NCBI RefSeq assembly: GCF_905220565.1
Contig: NC_059406.1
Coordinates: 196,001 to 260,000, forward strand
DNA length: 64,000 bases
Origin: Melitaea cinxia
Taxonomy: Eukaryota > Arthropoda > Insecta > Lepidoptera > Nymphalidae
Direction of reading: 5' to 3'
The notes beneath the pieces are model-generated. The model was not told where the DNA came from and did not search any database. It worked only from the letters and a program-made list of their open reading frames with translations. Position numbers and translations under genes: made by a program. Shown here in pieces: positions 11,041-22,748 of this stretch. Every line of letters starts with the position of its first letter. Positions within the stretch are counted from its first letter, which is position 1.

Positions 11041-11380
11041 TTGATGCCGTGTGGTGTCGGCCGAGTAGAATTGCACCACCCCCTTTCTTCCTGTAGGAGT
11101 CGTCAAAGGCGACCGAGGGATAAGTCTGGCTCAAAATCATCAGGGTCCTGGAGAAGGAAAACTTTATTTGAAATCCGGAATGGGTCCGTCAAGCATTCGT
11201 GATATAGTTCTAAAATGCGAAAGACTGCTGCAGCCGAACTGGCTCCACACATATCGATTCTTCGTTCCTGTGGGCCTAGCCAGTGATGTCGAGAGGGTAG
11301 CGCAGAGCTTAGGCGCCTCTGCGTTTTCCTGAAGAGTTTCCTAGGCGACATAGTGTCTGTCTGACACTGTCTAAATCGTC
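11041..11380 (+). mobile_element. Unclassified element sharing the Family D 5' cassette
   Basis: Starts GCCGTGTGGTGTCGG and carries CACCCCCTTTCTTCCTG followed by GTCGTCAAAGGCGAC and GAGGGATAA. This is the same module found near the 5' end of Family D (CACCCCCTCTCTTCCCG ... GTCGTAAGAGGCGACTAAGGGATAA). The rest differs from D. Probably a separate SINE or the 5' part of a LINE. The 82-residue frame on the other strand is incidental. Confidence 0.45.
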
Positions 11381-11519
11381 TGCAATAGACGGACTAAGGC
11401 CAACGATGTTTGAAAATTTTAAAAATTTTTGTCAATAAAAAGAATCAATTTAAAGTAGTAAAACTCTGTTTCTTCACCCTCCCCCCCATATTTCTCTATA
11501 CAACGGGCCTCATGTTGTT

Positions 11520-11750
11520 TCCTTTTTTTGATGGTTAGCGATTACCGTAGCTTAAAGATGTCTGCAACACGAGAAGCATCGTAAGCGCGTTGTCAACCCT
11601 ATCTCCCATTCCCCCCAGGAGCTCTGGTTGCCTTACTCACTGACAGGAAAACAACACTGCTTGAAAACAGTGTTATTTAGATGGATCTTCTGTAAGTCTA
11701 CCCGAGTTGGGCTACTCCATATTTTGAACAGGAAAGGAGTTAAGGAGTAA
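11520..11750 (+). repeat. Family B repeat, 5'-truncated
   Basis: Begins at GATGGTTAGCGATTACCGTA and continues to GGGCTACTCCATATTTTGA. The first 30 bases of the family are missing. Confidence 0.75.
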
Positions 11751-12555
11751 ACAGAATAATAAGTCTACTTTTTATTTGCGTTAACTTCGCTATTCCTAAT
11801 TCTCAACTTACATAACACTAATTAAATTCTTTGATTGTAAAATCTTAAATTTTCAACAAGTCGATGTAAATGCCTTTCCATAGAATGAAAGTAAATTTGA
11901 ATACTAATTAAGCCATTTATCAAACAAATTTTAGTGAAAATCATAAATTATTTGTAATTTAATAAGTATAGAGACGAAAGTAGTTATGAAATGCTTACAA
12001 TTTCAAATTAACAGTATTTTAATACGTTTATTTAAAATTTGTACACTGTAATATATTACGTATTAGTAAAATACACATTCAAATCAAACTATATAACTCA
12101 GAATATAAATTCTGTGTTCAGATTTAAGGTAAACGATGTGAGTCCATGTTTTGTAATATATTAATACTGAAATTAAGGTTAAGTACACACTAAACCCATT
12201 AATACTCCTTTCAAATTGGAAACGATAATGCAGGCTAGGGCTACCTTCCGTACAAAATATATTATCCTTTACGAAATAAATTCAATTATTATGATAATAG
12301 TTTCGAAAGTGAATCGCGAAACCATTTTTCATAATTATATTGGGTTGTATTTGTTTTAAATAAATTATATTTCTCTTTGTTCTTGAGAACAAGATTATTG
12401 ATCCTAACGTTGTTCCTTATTAAGATTTGTTAGGTTTCTTCTGTCTGTGTTTCAGTTATTGAAGGAAAATTTGGGAGTGAGTTGGTGAATGCGTGACTGT
12501 CGTCACGTTATGAAAAGTGTGATCGAGTGAGGCGAAAGGAAGTTGAGGAGGATCA
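11751..12555. other. No gene recognised
   Basis: Very AT-rich, no long frames, no shared repeats. Confidence 0.5.
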
Positions 12556-12889
12556 ATGAAACATTACAGCCTATACAGTCCACTGCTGGACATAGGCCTC
12601 CACAAGTTTACGCCAATAATAACGTGAACTCATGTGTTTTGCCCATAGTCACCACGCTGGGCAGGAGGGTTGGTGACCGCAGTACTGGCTTTGTCGCACC
12701 GAAGACGCTGCTACCCATCTTCGGCCTGTGTATTTCAAAGCCAGCAGTTCGATGGATATCCCGCCACCGGTCGGCTTTTTAAGTTCCAAGGTGGTAGCGG
12801 AACTGTGTTATCCCTTAGTCGCCTCTTATGACACCCACGGGAAGAGAGGGGGTGGCTATATTCTTTAGTAACGTAGCCACACAGATCAA
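12556..12889 (-). mobile_element. Family D SINE (RTE-tailed)
   Basis: Complete copy on the minus strand, from GTGTGGCTACG at 12889 to the RTE-like tail and TATAGGCTGTAATG at 12556. Closely similar to the copy at 30587-30922. Confidence 0.8.
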
Positions 12890-12898
12890 TGAAAACCC

Positions 12899-13280
12899 AA
12901 AGTAAATTTATCTATCTATATATACAAAAATTTGGTGTCACAATGTATGTTAGCGAGAAATTCCGAAACTACTGAACCAATTTTTATCAAATTTTGTAAG
13001 CATCTTTAATTTGTTCCAATTTTGGAGATAGGATAGTTTTTATCTTAATTATTGATCAAAATATTTTGTTATTGCAAATTAAATGTTTATTATACGGCTT
13101 CAGTGTATTCGTTTAGTTCTATAAAATCCTAATTGATGGCGATTTGTCATCTTAGTTGCACAGATATGCGATAGACGGCGCCGTATTTCTATTTCTAGAT
13201 TATAGATGGCGCGTTTGAATGTATTTTAATAAATTATAACTACCGAGCCACAACATCGCATGGCTGGGTCAGCTAGTATG
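12899..13280 (+). mobile_element. Non-autonomous Helitron
   Basis: Starts in TCTATCTATATATAC followed by TTTGGTGTCACAATGTATG and CCGAAACTACTGAACCAAT, and ends GCATGGCTGGGTCAGCTAG. The 5' TC and the GC-rich end closing in CTAG are the Helitron signature, and these words are common in lepidopteran Helitrons. No Rep/helicase is encoded. Confidence 0.75.
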
Positions 13281-14422
13281 TTTATATATACATACATACA
13301 TGAATATATTATACACATATATACGCATGTATAAACATATATATCTCTTACATATAGTTGAAGTTAAAAAAGTTTTACTTCAGTTGTGTGGTCTAAAGCA
13401 CACTCGTTTTTTTTAGTAATCAGTACGTTACATGTAACTTTTATACAATTTCATAATTATGAATGTTCCATCATATTTTTTTTTTATAGTGAAGGTTCGA
13501 TTGCTGCATAAAATATCTCTTGTTTCAATAAATCATACGGAGATTGGTTCATTACGTTGTGCGTTGTACATTTATAATGTTCCGTATCATTATGATGTTC
13601 AATTGTTTGTACTTATTTTATATTTAATTTTTTTTTTCATTTCTCGTGATGTTATAGTCATGATATTATAGTAATATCTGAGTTTCATTAAAAAAATGTA
13701 TTTATTTTATTACATTAAGTTGCCTTGCCAACTTCAAGAACTTGTTTCCTTATTCCTCTGATATTTTTCGAACTCTACTAATCCCACTTGGCGAATTCAA
13801 ATGGGATTTTGTTTCGCTATAAAAAAGTTTTAATATTATATTTCATAGTAAAAAGCGTCGCTGCTTCAGAGGTTTGACTTTTGAGCTTATTAATTATACA
13901 GTTGCGGTAAAAAGTAGTTTCATTTTTTTTACTATTCTTATTTATTTTTCGTAACTGTCTAATGTGGAGCTGTCCAGCCCTAGATATATGTTCATATGTA
14001 ACACCAACTTGCCTACGTAGATGTTGACACAGTTGCCTATTGGTTTAGGATCTCGACGCTATAAAATTTAAGTTTTATTTCGTTTCGTGTCCGACGGACG
14101 CCTGAGATGTTCATTACGGTATTCGTAGGAGCAATAGAAGCGAGATGTTTACGAGAGGACACTTAGACTCGGAGACACAGACATTAACATAGCTCAGAGG
14201 ACTTTCTCGTTCTGAAAGACAAGACAAAAAGAGCTGTGTGTTAATTTTGTGTTTTTATTATTTGTAATTGTAAGAGAGGATTATTTTGTGTTGTTTTTAA
14301 TTTAAATATAATATTGTATACAAGCATAGTTTCCGTTTAAAATGACGTTTTGTTCAAGATTATACTAAATCATGTCATCGTATTAGATCTTAAAGAAAAT
14401 CTGGTTAATTCATTAACATACT
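13281..14422. other. No gene; simple AT-rich sequence
   Basis: A TATACATACA-type simple stretch at 13285-13345 is followed by unique-looking DNA. A TATA-like CTATAAAATTTA at about 14060 has no reading frame behind it. Confidence 0.4.
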
Positions 14423-14582
14423 AGCTTTTACCCGCGGCTTCGCTCGCATAGAAATTTTTTAATAAAAAGTGTCCTATGTTACTTCTAATACCTCCAAAAA
14501 TATGTGTACAAAGTTTCGTGATGATCGGCTAAGAAGTTTTCAAACAGACTTACATTTACATCTATAATATTAGTAGGGATTT
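14423..14582 (-). mobile_element. Helitron fragment
   Basis: Minus strand ends GCGAGCGAAGCCGCGGGTAA AAGCTAG, the common lepidopteran Helitron 3' end, with an ATATTATAGATG motif at the far side. Short and non-coding. Confidence 0.6.
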
Positions 14583-14621
14583 TGGTTCTAGGACTAGCTT
14601 TGCCTTACATATAAATTATTA

Positions 14622-14759
14622 ACGCCGAGTTGCACGAAAAGAAATTAAAATTTAAGTAGTGATTAAACTAATTTAATCTCAAGAATTGTATGAAATTCTT
14701 GTGATTAAATTAGTTTAATCTCTACTTAAATTTTAATTTTGTTTCGTGCAACTCGACGT
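14622..14759. mobile_element. Fold-back MITE, almost entirely palindromic
   Basis: Arms 14622-14688 and 14692-14759 are near-perfect reverse complements (outer ends CGAGTTGCACGAAA and TTTCGTGCAACTCG) with a loop of only a few bases. Nothing else is in the element. If transcribed it would form a hairpin of about 67 bp. Confidence 0.85.
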
Positions 14760-15224
14760 AAGTAATTCTTTTAAAAAGTTACTATAAAACATACGTATTT
14801 GAGGTTTTGCATTTATTTACTTACATTAACATATAATACAAAATAAAACGAAAGTAAAAACATTTGAAAACAACGATCTATTCGTTTGAACAGATCCGTC
14901 AAAATGTAACAACGTTTAATGTTTGTGATAGTACAAAATGATAAGCTAATACTTTGAAACGTATGATCGCGTTGTACGTAACAATCGCTTTGACGATCAA
15001 TCACGCTCTAACGACTCAATGAACCGCACTCAAGAGACAACTGAGCTTCAGGAAACTACAGCAAAGGAGAGGAGTAAGCGACCGAGGTGTGCAAACAGAA
15101 TATACAACAAAGATACACTGAAATTTTATTTAGTTGTAAAAGTTAAATTATAAAAATTTATACCATTTTTAATACAGATCAAAAAACAAGGTGATTCTCT
15201 ACCCAACTCTACTGTTATGTGTGT
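14760..15224. other. No gene recognised
   Basis: AT-rich, with short frames only and no shared repeats. Confidence 0.5.
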
Positions 15225-15652
15225 TACCTCATAATTTTTACAGAGTGTACCGATTTTGTTGGTTCTTTTTAACCGACTTCCAAAAAAGGAGGAGGTTCTC
15301 AATTCGACTGTATTTTTTTTTTTTATCCGCCGAGTACTTTTTGATTTATTCATAATGATTCGATTCAAAAAGGTTGGAGGTTCTCAATTAGACTTAATTT
15401 TTTTAATGTATGTTTATACCTCAAAACTTTTTATTGCATGGACCGATTTCAATGATATTTTTCTTAAACAAAAGACGGTGCGTGTCATGTATATACATTA
15501 AAGTTGATTGTATTTGACAAGTAATTTTTGAGTTACATATATCTCTAACAATGCGTATTTATTTAAATGTTTTTTGGTCAACCGACGTTGTATTACAGGT
15601 TCATATAGTTGAAGTCGGTTTTTTTTCGTTTGTGAGCGAACACAATTTTATT
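15225..15652 (+). mobile_element. Family C hairpin-ended element
   Basis: From TTTTTAACCGACTTCC at 15267, through AGGAGGAGGTTCTCAATTCG, to GAAGTCGGTTTTTTTTCG and the terminal CGTTTGTGAGCGAACACAAT hairpin. The preceding 40 bases (AGAGTGTACCGATTTTG) look like a scrap of the same family. Short frames here are repeat-derived. Confidence 0.8.
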
Positions 15653-16929
15653 ACTTGTTTTTATTGCAGAATAAACACGATTGTTGATTGCATCCCAGTG
15701 ATGACCATAAATATGTTGACGTGTATATTTATTACAATTATTATCATAATAGTATATCGGAAACAAATAGTTGCAGTACGAATCTCCGCGAGTCATCGTT
15801 AACAACTAGTTATTTTCAAGGTAACAATTGTTTGATTTTCTGTATCTTGACAGTAAGAGTAAGTATATAGTAGCTACAATTTTTTTTTATTGAGTAATAG
15901 CAAAGATTGAAGTATACCGATGAAAAATTAGAAATCAATTTTTTCACATTTGTTTTAATAATTGGCTATAACATAGCCTGTAACATAAAAAAAATCTATT
16001 TATCTTTAAAATACTCATATTCTTTATTGAACCCGTTTTTGTTTTGTTTTGTTCTTAAGATGTTATGTAACCCTGCAAAACATCTGCTATGAAAATTTAA
16101 CTTTATTTTCTATCATATATTACTGACAATGACAACATAACTTTATTTTAAGCTACGATGAAAGAATTGTCTCAATTTGACAGACAATAAACCGCGGGAA
16201 ACAATCGATCAGCTAAACAAGCTTATTCAACGAATAAATTTTATACCTATCAAGAACTCGTAAACATAACAACTAAGTGATACATTCTTGTTTACAGCTC
16301 GCAGCTCACTCGAGCGACAAACAAACACATACACGCATTTTCCTCTTAAATCACATCTATAATAAAATCTACGCAATATAAGCGAACCTTTGGTTTACAC
16401 CTTGAGACAAAATAAACTCTGTTTCAAATGAAATAGAGTCAAATATTGCTTGAGCGATAACAAAGTTTTGTTACAAAGTAATTAATAGGGACAAAGTTGA
16501 ACCTCTAAGGGCCTTCTAATGTGTAATCACGATCGCGTTGAAGATTCAAAACGTCTCGTTCGGGAGTTAAATGAATAAGCTGTGCGCATTCAAACTCGAT
16601 TCGTATCTGAAATCTAAATTACTATAGAAATGATGTGTTCGTAAAGTTCTACATTGTACGCAGTTGCGAGCTATTTGAAACTTCGGTCCGTCTAAACATT
16701 TCGCTCGTGTTTTATGTTCATTACTATTTCGGATATAAAGCCTAAGCCCCGCGGATGTTTGCCAAATAGTTTTAAGAGAAAAGCGAAGGAATTAACGTGG
16801 ACTTTTTGTTTAAAATTTAATTCAAGCTGATTATAAGATTACGTTACAAATCTTCGGTTGCTTGCTTTAAGTCAGTAAGCTTTAACGAAAATTCAACTAG
16901 GCTTATTATTTGTTGTTATTTATTCTACG
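15653..16929. other. No gene recognised
   Basis: AT-rich with several chance frames. No shared repeats, no exon signals. Confidence 0.45.
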
Positions 16930-17195
16930 ACTAACTGTGACCGCGACTTCGTCCGCGTGAAATTGAACAAAAAAGTTATTATTCCGTTCGCTGCTATAAA
17001 ATAAGATAAAAATCTAAAATAAAAGTAGCCTCAGTTACTCCTTATTACATTAGGTATCTGCCCGTGAAAATCCCGTCAAAACAGACAGACAGACGGACGA
17101 ATAAAATAGAAAATAAAATACTATAAATAATAATAATAATAGTAATAAATAATATTACATACAGACACCCAAATTACATTTATTTGTATAGATTA
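16930..17195 (-). mobile_element. Decayed Helitron-like repeat
   Basis: CCGCGACTTCGTCCGCGTG at its left end and CAGACAGACAGACGGACG plus ATTTGTATAGATTATAA at the right are typical words of minus-strand lepidopteran Helitrons. Boundaries are approximate. Confidence 0.45.
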
Positions 17196-18029
17196 TAATT
17201 AATTTTTACACTGATGTCTAAAATTTAATTTCTGAGACATTAAACAAAGTTATTGTGTACTCAGAGTACTAATAAAAACATATACATTATACGCTACGTT
17301 CTGAATACTGATGGACATCACGCATCCTCGTCACGAACTCACTAACAGCGCTTCCGACATTCATCACGGGCGCGTATGGTTTTATTTCAGTTTGTGATTG
17401 TAATTTTGACCACAACACAAACAAATTAAAAGAACAACTCAAATTTACTTAGGCATACTTACAATAGTTTATAAACTTAGTTATTGATGTTAAATAGAAA
17501 AGGTTCAATATTTTTTGCTTTTCACTTTTTCGGCGGTTTAATTTTTTTTTTTCGAGAAAAAGATATTTGGAAGAAGGTTCTTCTTTCTTCATTCTTCAGA
17601 AATAAGAAAAAATACACAAATCAGCATTAAAATCTGTGAGTGAACAATAAATCAGCCCTATTTTTCCGCTCATAGGGTAGAATTTTGTTCCAAATTTATA
17701 TGGAACTAACTTCAATCCTATCCAATAAAAAAAAAAGTATTATCAAAATCAGACTACTCCTTAAAAAGTTATGCGTGGTTAATAACCACTGGTTATGCAT
17801 AAAAAAATATATCTGTCTTGACTTGAGAATAAAAAAGTGACGAGCATGTGCCTTATGAAATAACTTTAAGTTTAAATTGTTAATTTAGTTAGTTCCATTA
17901 AAAAGTAACATAACGAATTTATTTATTCACTTCAGCCTTAAACATAGTTCAAAATAGAAGTACGAGTAAATATCGTATATATTGAATTTATTAAGTATAT
18001 AAAAACAATACTGCATTAAAACCAACTAT
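17196..18029. other. No gene; faint Family C trace
   Basis: Around 17740-17780 TATCAAAATCAGACTACTCC and AAAAAGTTATGCG recall Family C internal sequence. Otherwise nothing assignable. Confidence 0.35.
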
Positions 18030-18127
18030 CAAACCCGCATTGGAGTAGCGTGGTGGATTAAGCTCTGATCCTTCTCCTAAACGGGGAGAGAGGCCTATGC
18101 CCAGCGGTGGGATATTACAGACTGAAG
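18030..18127 (+). repeat. Family A SINE, 3' tail
   Basis: Reads CGCATTGGAGTAGCGTGGTG to GGGATATTACAGACTGAAG, the last 90 bases of the family, 5'-truncated. Confidence 0.8.
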
Positions 18128-18182
18128 GGATTACGATCAGAGTGTGCTACACCCACCGGTTGCTCCGTGTTATACATTCTAA

Positions 18183-19022
18183 CCTTTTTTTTTTTTTTTT
18201 TTTTATACAATGATAGGCTTGCGTTTGACCACTATTTCACCTGATGATAAGTGAAAATGCGGTCTAAGATGGAGCACGCTTACCTAGAAGTAACCTATTC
18301 ACTCGCGACTTAAAGATCCCCAGGTTATAATTTTCTGGAAACACAGACGCTGGTAGAGAGTTCCATTCTTTGGCTGTACGGATCAAGAATGTACTAGCGA
18401 ATCGCTTAGTGCGTATAAGGGGAATGTCAACCATAGGTGGCGTAACGCAGAGCGTCTGGTTGTACGATGATGGAAGGGGGAAGGGGGAATCAAGTTATGG
18501 AGTTCCTGCGCACACTCTCCGAAGTGTATCCGATAAAAAACCGATAGACCGGCCACCCTTCGTCGATGATGCAAGCTTTGCAGCTTTGCAGCGACCAGTG
18601 CATCATCACCGATGAGCCTCCTGGCTCGTCTCTCAATCGACTCGAGAAGCTCCAGCTGGTACTTGGCTGAGCCATCCCAAAGATGAGAGTAGTACTCCAT
18701 GCATGATCGAACTTGCGCTTGATATAAATTTAGAAGCTGTTCCGGAGTGATGTACCGTCTCACCTTCGAGAGGACGCCCAGTTTTCTGGCAGCTGTTTGA
18801 GCCTTTGTCTCTATGTATGAGCCGAAATTGAGGGTGGATGACAAAGTAACGCCAAGAATGTTATGGGCACGGGCACACCTCGGAAAGAGGGAGTCAGATG
18901 GAAAGGACTCCACTTTGCCGAAAAAAGACACGCCTGGGTCTTAGAGGCGTTGAACTTGACCAGGTTTGCGTCACCCCAATCGGAGACAGCTTTAAGGGAC
19001 ACCTTACGCTCGAACGGGTTAA
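18183..19022 (-). pseudogene. CR1-type LINE, 3' end with reverse transcriptase C-terminus
   Basis: Minus strand encodes, at 18383-18931, the region after the RT palm: HNILGVTLSSTLNF, TKAQTAARKLGVLSKVRRY, YRSQV-like AQVRSCMEYYSHLW and LESIERRARRLIGD. These are standard for the thumb and tail of CR1/Jockey LINEs. Sequence just upstream (ANLVKFNASKTQACLFSAK, 18870-18970) is in another frame, so there is a frameshift near 18890. A run of about 20 T at 18187-18205 is the poly(A) tail. The catalytic palm and all upstream parts are missing, so this is a dead 5'-truncated copy. Confidence 0.85.
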
Positions 19023-19059
19023 ATCAATTATGTATCATTAAGTAAATACTAATGTATAA

Positions 19060-19605
19060 ATAATTGTGTTTGATCGCAAACGAAAAAAACCCGACTTCAA
19101 TTACATCGAAGAGTAATACAACGTAGATCGACGAAAAAATAGTCAAGTAACTACGCGTTATCAAAGATTACTCAAAAAGTAGTTATCAGATCTCGATAAA
19201 ATTTATATGTGACCACATGATAAACATCAGCTTTCAGATTTTCGAGAGTTTCCCTCGATTTCTCTGGAATTCCATCATCAGATCCTGGTTTCTTTATCAT
19301 GGTACCAAACTAGGGATATCCCCTTTCCAACAAAAAAAGAATTATCAAAATCGGTACATCTAGTAGAAAGTTATGCGGTATAATACAACGTAGGTCGACG
19401 AAAAAAGCGTCAAGTAAAAACGCATTATTAGATATAACTCGAAAAGTAGTTGTTAGATCTCAAATAAATTTAAATGGGACCAATTGACACGTGGTGTGTG
19501 GTCTTTCGATTAAAAAAAAATTGTCGAAATAGGTCCACCCGGTCAAAAGTACTGATGTAACATAATTGAGAACTTCCTCCTTTTTTGGGAGTCGGTTAAA
19601 AAATA
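19060..19605 (-). mobile_element. Family C hairpin-ended element with one internal unit
   Basis: Runs from AATTGTGTTTGATCGCAAAC and ACCCGACTTC to CCTCCTTTTTTGGGAGTCGG. Contains one copy of the 142-bp internal unit (CCATCATCAGATCCTGGTTT). No coding sequence. Confidence 0.85.
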
Positions 19606-20235
19606 AAATAAAAATTAAAACTAACAAGAGTGGAATTTAAATGTTTACAAATTTTCTGGGAGTCGATTTCGAGATGTCTCAGAAGTGGGAGCTAAGATAG
19701 TCCGAAAGAAGATTTAGTCCGAATGCTTCATAGAATATTTATTTGGAGTGGACTCTAAGGCTGGTTACTAACCAAATTGGAAGACCTTTAACTTATTTGC
19801 TACATTTATCATTTGTGAGAACTTTGCTTCATCCTTGAGGATCGTTGACAAAGAGTTACCACATTGCTGTTCGATTCCATGGGTTTTACTATTCTTATTT
19901 ATAGTTGAAGTTTATGTACATATATGAAAAAAACATTGATTACGGATATTCAAGTACCACGACCTGTATATGGGAAGCAAGTCCTCGCAAATAGCGCTAG
20001 TGGGCTAGTCGTAATTGTGTTATATCTAAAACTATTTACGATAAAACATAGATAATAAAAATAATAATATGTTCAGAAAATACGAATTAATAAATGATGT
20101 GTACACTGTTTCCATGAAAGAAAAAGTACAAAGTAAGGTAGTGTAAGGTACAAAAAAAGAAAAAAAAAAAACTGTTAGCGCGGACCACGTCGTAGTCTTT
20201 TTTGTTTTTTTTTCTTTTTTTTTTTTGTCTACACA
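19606..20235. other. No gene; homopolymer-rich
   Basis: A-rich and T-rich runs at 20155-20225. No assignable feature. Confidence 0.45.
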
Positions 20236-20466
20236 ATACACAATCGGTCGTCTGTTCCTAAAGTATTAATGCTTGTGTTATAGGTAACAGCCGACTGGTA
20301 TAGCTACATTTTTTTTATCCATACCTATAAAATATATATATATATATATATATATGTGTGTATATATATATTACACCCAGACTCGGGGTGGGAATCGGAC
20401 CCACAACTCCCGGAACAGAAAGCAGGGTCACTACAAACTGCGCCAACGGGCTAGTCAGTTTTATTA
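20236..20466 (-). mobile_element. Family E tRNA-derived SINE, complete
   Basis: Minus strand reads CTAGCCCGTTGGCGCAGTTT (box A region), then GTGGGTCCGATTCCCACCC (box B, one change from GGTTCGATTCC), a TA-rich linker, and the tail GTAGCTATACCAGTCGGCTG. The same parts occur at 56408-56900. Confidence 0.75.
20331..20371. repeat. (TA)n microsatellite inside Family E SINE
   Basis: TA repeats interrupted by GTGTG, forming the linker of the SINE. Confidence 0.9.
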
Positions 20467-20580
20467 GTACAGTCACAGGACTGTCTATTTGTAGTTTGTA
20501 TGATAAATCGTCTGTGGTATTAATATAATTATAATGCATACTTAACAAAAGACATGGTTATTTTGAGCCCGTGGATGTTA

Positions 20581-20585
<5 letters not shown>

Positions 20586-20649
<64 letters not shown>
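20586..20649. repeat. (AT)n microsatellite
   Basis: About 32 uninterrupted AT units. Confidence 0.95.
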
Positions 20650-20652
<3 letters not shown>

Positions 20653-21665
20653 GAATTTAGGATATCTGATAAAATAACATGAATAATAATATTAATATAA
20701 GTGACTTTTACGGATTTTACAGTCCGATGTGCTTAAACATATTTTAGGAGTCGAAAGCAAATGTGCATAAATCCCAGCCGGGTCTGAGTACGCGGTCATT
20801 TTCTGTGTGTGGCTGAAGTCATAAGATGACAAATACTAGATTTACTTTATATCTATATATAATTATTAAAATAAAAGACCAAACTAGAGCTAAATAATAC
20901 AACTCCATGACTTTGCATGTGTTTGTGTCATCCTCTGGATAATAAAGAGAAAAACGTTTTAAAGATTACGAATTACATGCATAATATATTAGGAAATTTA
21001 CAATCGTCACTTAAATTATACATAAATATATTTTAGTCGATATACTGTAGAAGATAATAACTTTAGTCTTCGATTAAAATAGACATTAGTGTGGTCGGTA
21101 TCAATGTGCATGGTCTGTACGTATTCTGTCAAAACTCCTAAAACTTGAGCAACATGCGGGCGTTCGCCTGGAATATTAAGTCGCTGTTCGGGCCAATAAC
21201 AAAAGCAAACAGGCTCTCTGTAAACCAGATTGCACTTTCGTGTTCGGCCTCCGTAATTTACGGCTCAGCCGACATCAGTGCTTTTTATACCTTGTCTTTA
21301 ACCTAAACGAAAATGCTTCTGTTAATAAATCGTCACCCTAGATTCCGGAGCTATTTTCGCTTAAGATGCTCCAGGCGGAGATAATCCTCCTAATCTAAAT
21401 CCAATGCCAGTTGAAGAAACTCAATTTACATATTTAGACGAAAAACATGCTTGTCCTAAATTGAAGCGATACCTTGATGATTATATAATGAAACGCCGAT
21501 TATGAATTTCGAATAAAGAATCTTTTATTGCACAGATAACAGAATATATCATCTCATCCACAGATAAAACACTAATACTATTATAACTTTATTTTGATAT
21601 AATTACGACAAACCCACTGTGTCAAAATAACTATCAATATAACAATGTAACATTAAAACTATTTT
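20650..21665. other. No gene recognised
   Basis: Unique-looking sequence, with GC-richer spots near 20770 and 21140-21260. No exon or repeat could be supported. Confidence 0.45.
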
Positions 21666-22345
21666 TTAACAATACCTATTGCTTTCATAAACCAACTGCT
21701 TGACACTCGGTAATCCCTTAGTTAATAGATCAGCAGGCATGCTTGCAGTTGGCAAATATTGGAACAAAGTTCCTTACGGGGCGTTGCGGAGGGTTACCGC
21801 AAAAAATGTCCGTTACGTTAAATAAAGGCGTAAGATTTTTATAGTTATTATATATTTTTACAAATCATTGTAAATAAAATAAAGGTGTTAAGATAATTTT
21901 ACAAAGTAGATTTTTTGAATTTTATCGATTAAAAAATCATAATAAAAAATGTATACCCTAATAATTATTTTCTTTCTAAGTACTTCGAATAGAACTTGTT
22001 ATTAATATTTTATAATAAGGAACTTCGTTTATATCTGGTGTCTCACGACACCACACGGTGTTTTTGTTTCTGTATCATCATTAATAATTACATCTCGAAT
22101 AAAATTAGGTATATCTCACATTAATGTGTTTCGAACGTTTATGAGATTGATGATTATTTGCCAGCTTCAATACACTTTGACTGTCACTGTAAAGGACAAT
22201 TCTATTAAAAATACCTTAATTTAATTCAATTTCTAAATTCTGTAAGTAAATTGCTTCACGACAGGCTTCAGACAGAGCCATGTACTCCGCTTCAAAAATA
22301 CTTAAGCAACAGTTGCCTTTAGCTTTTCCAAGAATTTTCTTATCT
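21666..22345 (-). pseudogene. Copia-type pol remnant, RNase H end
   Basis: Two minus-strand pieces of a Ty1/Copia polyprotein. The first, at about 22230-22330, contains SIFEAEYMALSEACREA and then DSQSVLKLANN and KHINVRYT, the RNase H motifs with the catalytic Glu and Asp. The second, at 21666-21768, contains MPADLLTKGLPSVKQL and ends at a stop, the usual polyprotein C-terminus. They are separated by the MITE at 21771-22030, and there are stops within the first piece. The RT, integrase and gag parts and both LTRs are not visible, so it is inactive. Confidence 0.8.
21771..22030. mobile_element. MITE inserted in the Copia remnant
   Basis: The left end GGAACAAAGTTCCTTACG and the right end ATAAGGAACTTCGTTT are imperfect inverted repeats. 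The Copia frame resumes on either side, which fixes the insertion. Non-coding. Confidence 0.65.
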
Positions 22346-22589
22346 TTCATTTTTTAAATATTTTTTTTTTGTTTAAATTTTTTCAATTAGTTTAATCCAG
22401 CTGATTTCACATGTAAGGTAAATGTTTCAAAAAAATCATTTGGTTATATAGTTTATATTTCAACGTACATTTTGAATGAAATCAAGAGTTTCTAATAATA
22501 ACGGGATTAAAGCATTTGTTTGGATATCATAATTAACGACTCAAAAACAAACGCTACACCCTCATATAAGTAAGGATTTTCTTCTGTGA

Positions 22590-22748
22590 CGGTGGTCTTG
22601 ATTCTCACGCAATACACAAACACAAACGCTCCGACTATAACATATCTACATGATCAATAAAATGTTTGTCATGAGCTTGTATCAAAACCGCGACTGCAAG
22701 CGCCACAACCAGAACTGTGACCGCTGTGCCAACGCGTCGTCACAAGAA
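22590..22748 (-). repeat. Family A-like SINE, diverged head
   Basis: Minus strand: GCGTTGGCACAGCGGTCACA (box A), GTCGCGGTTTTGAT (degenerate box B), then CATGACAAACATT. The tail is not recognisable. Confidence 0.6.

Noticed and set aside
14055..14110. TATA-like CTATAAAATTTA considered as a promoter
   Set aside because: No initiator, reading frame or LTR partner is found around it.
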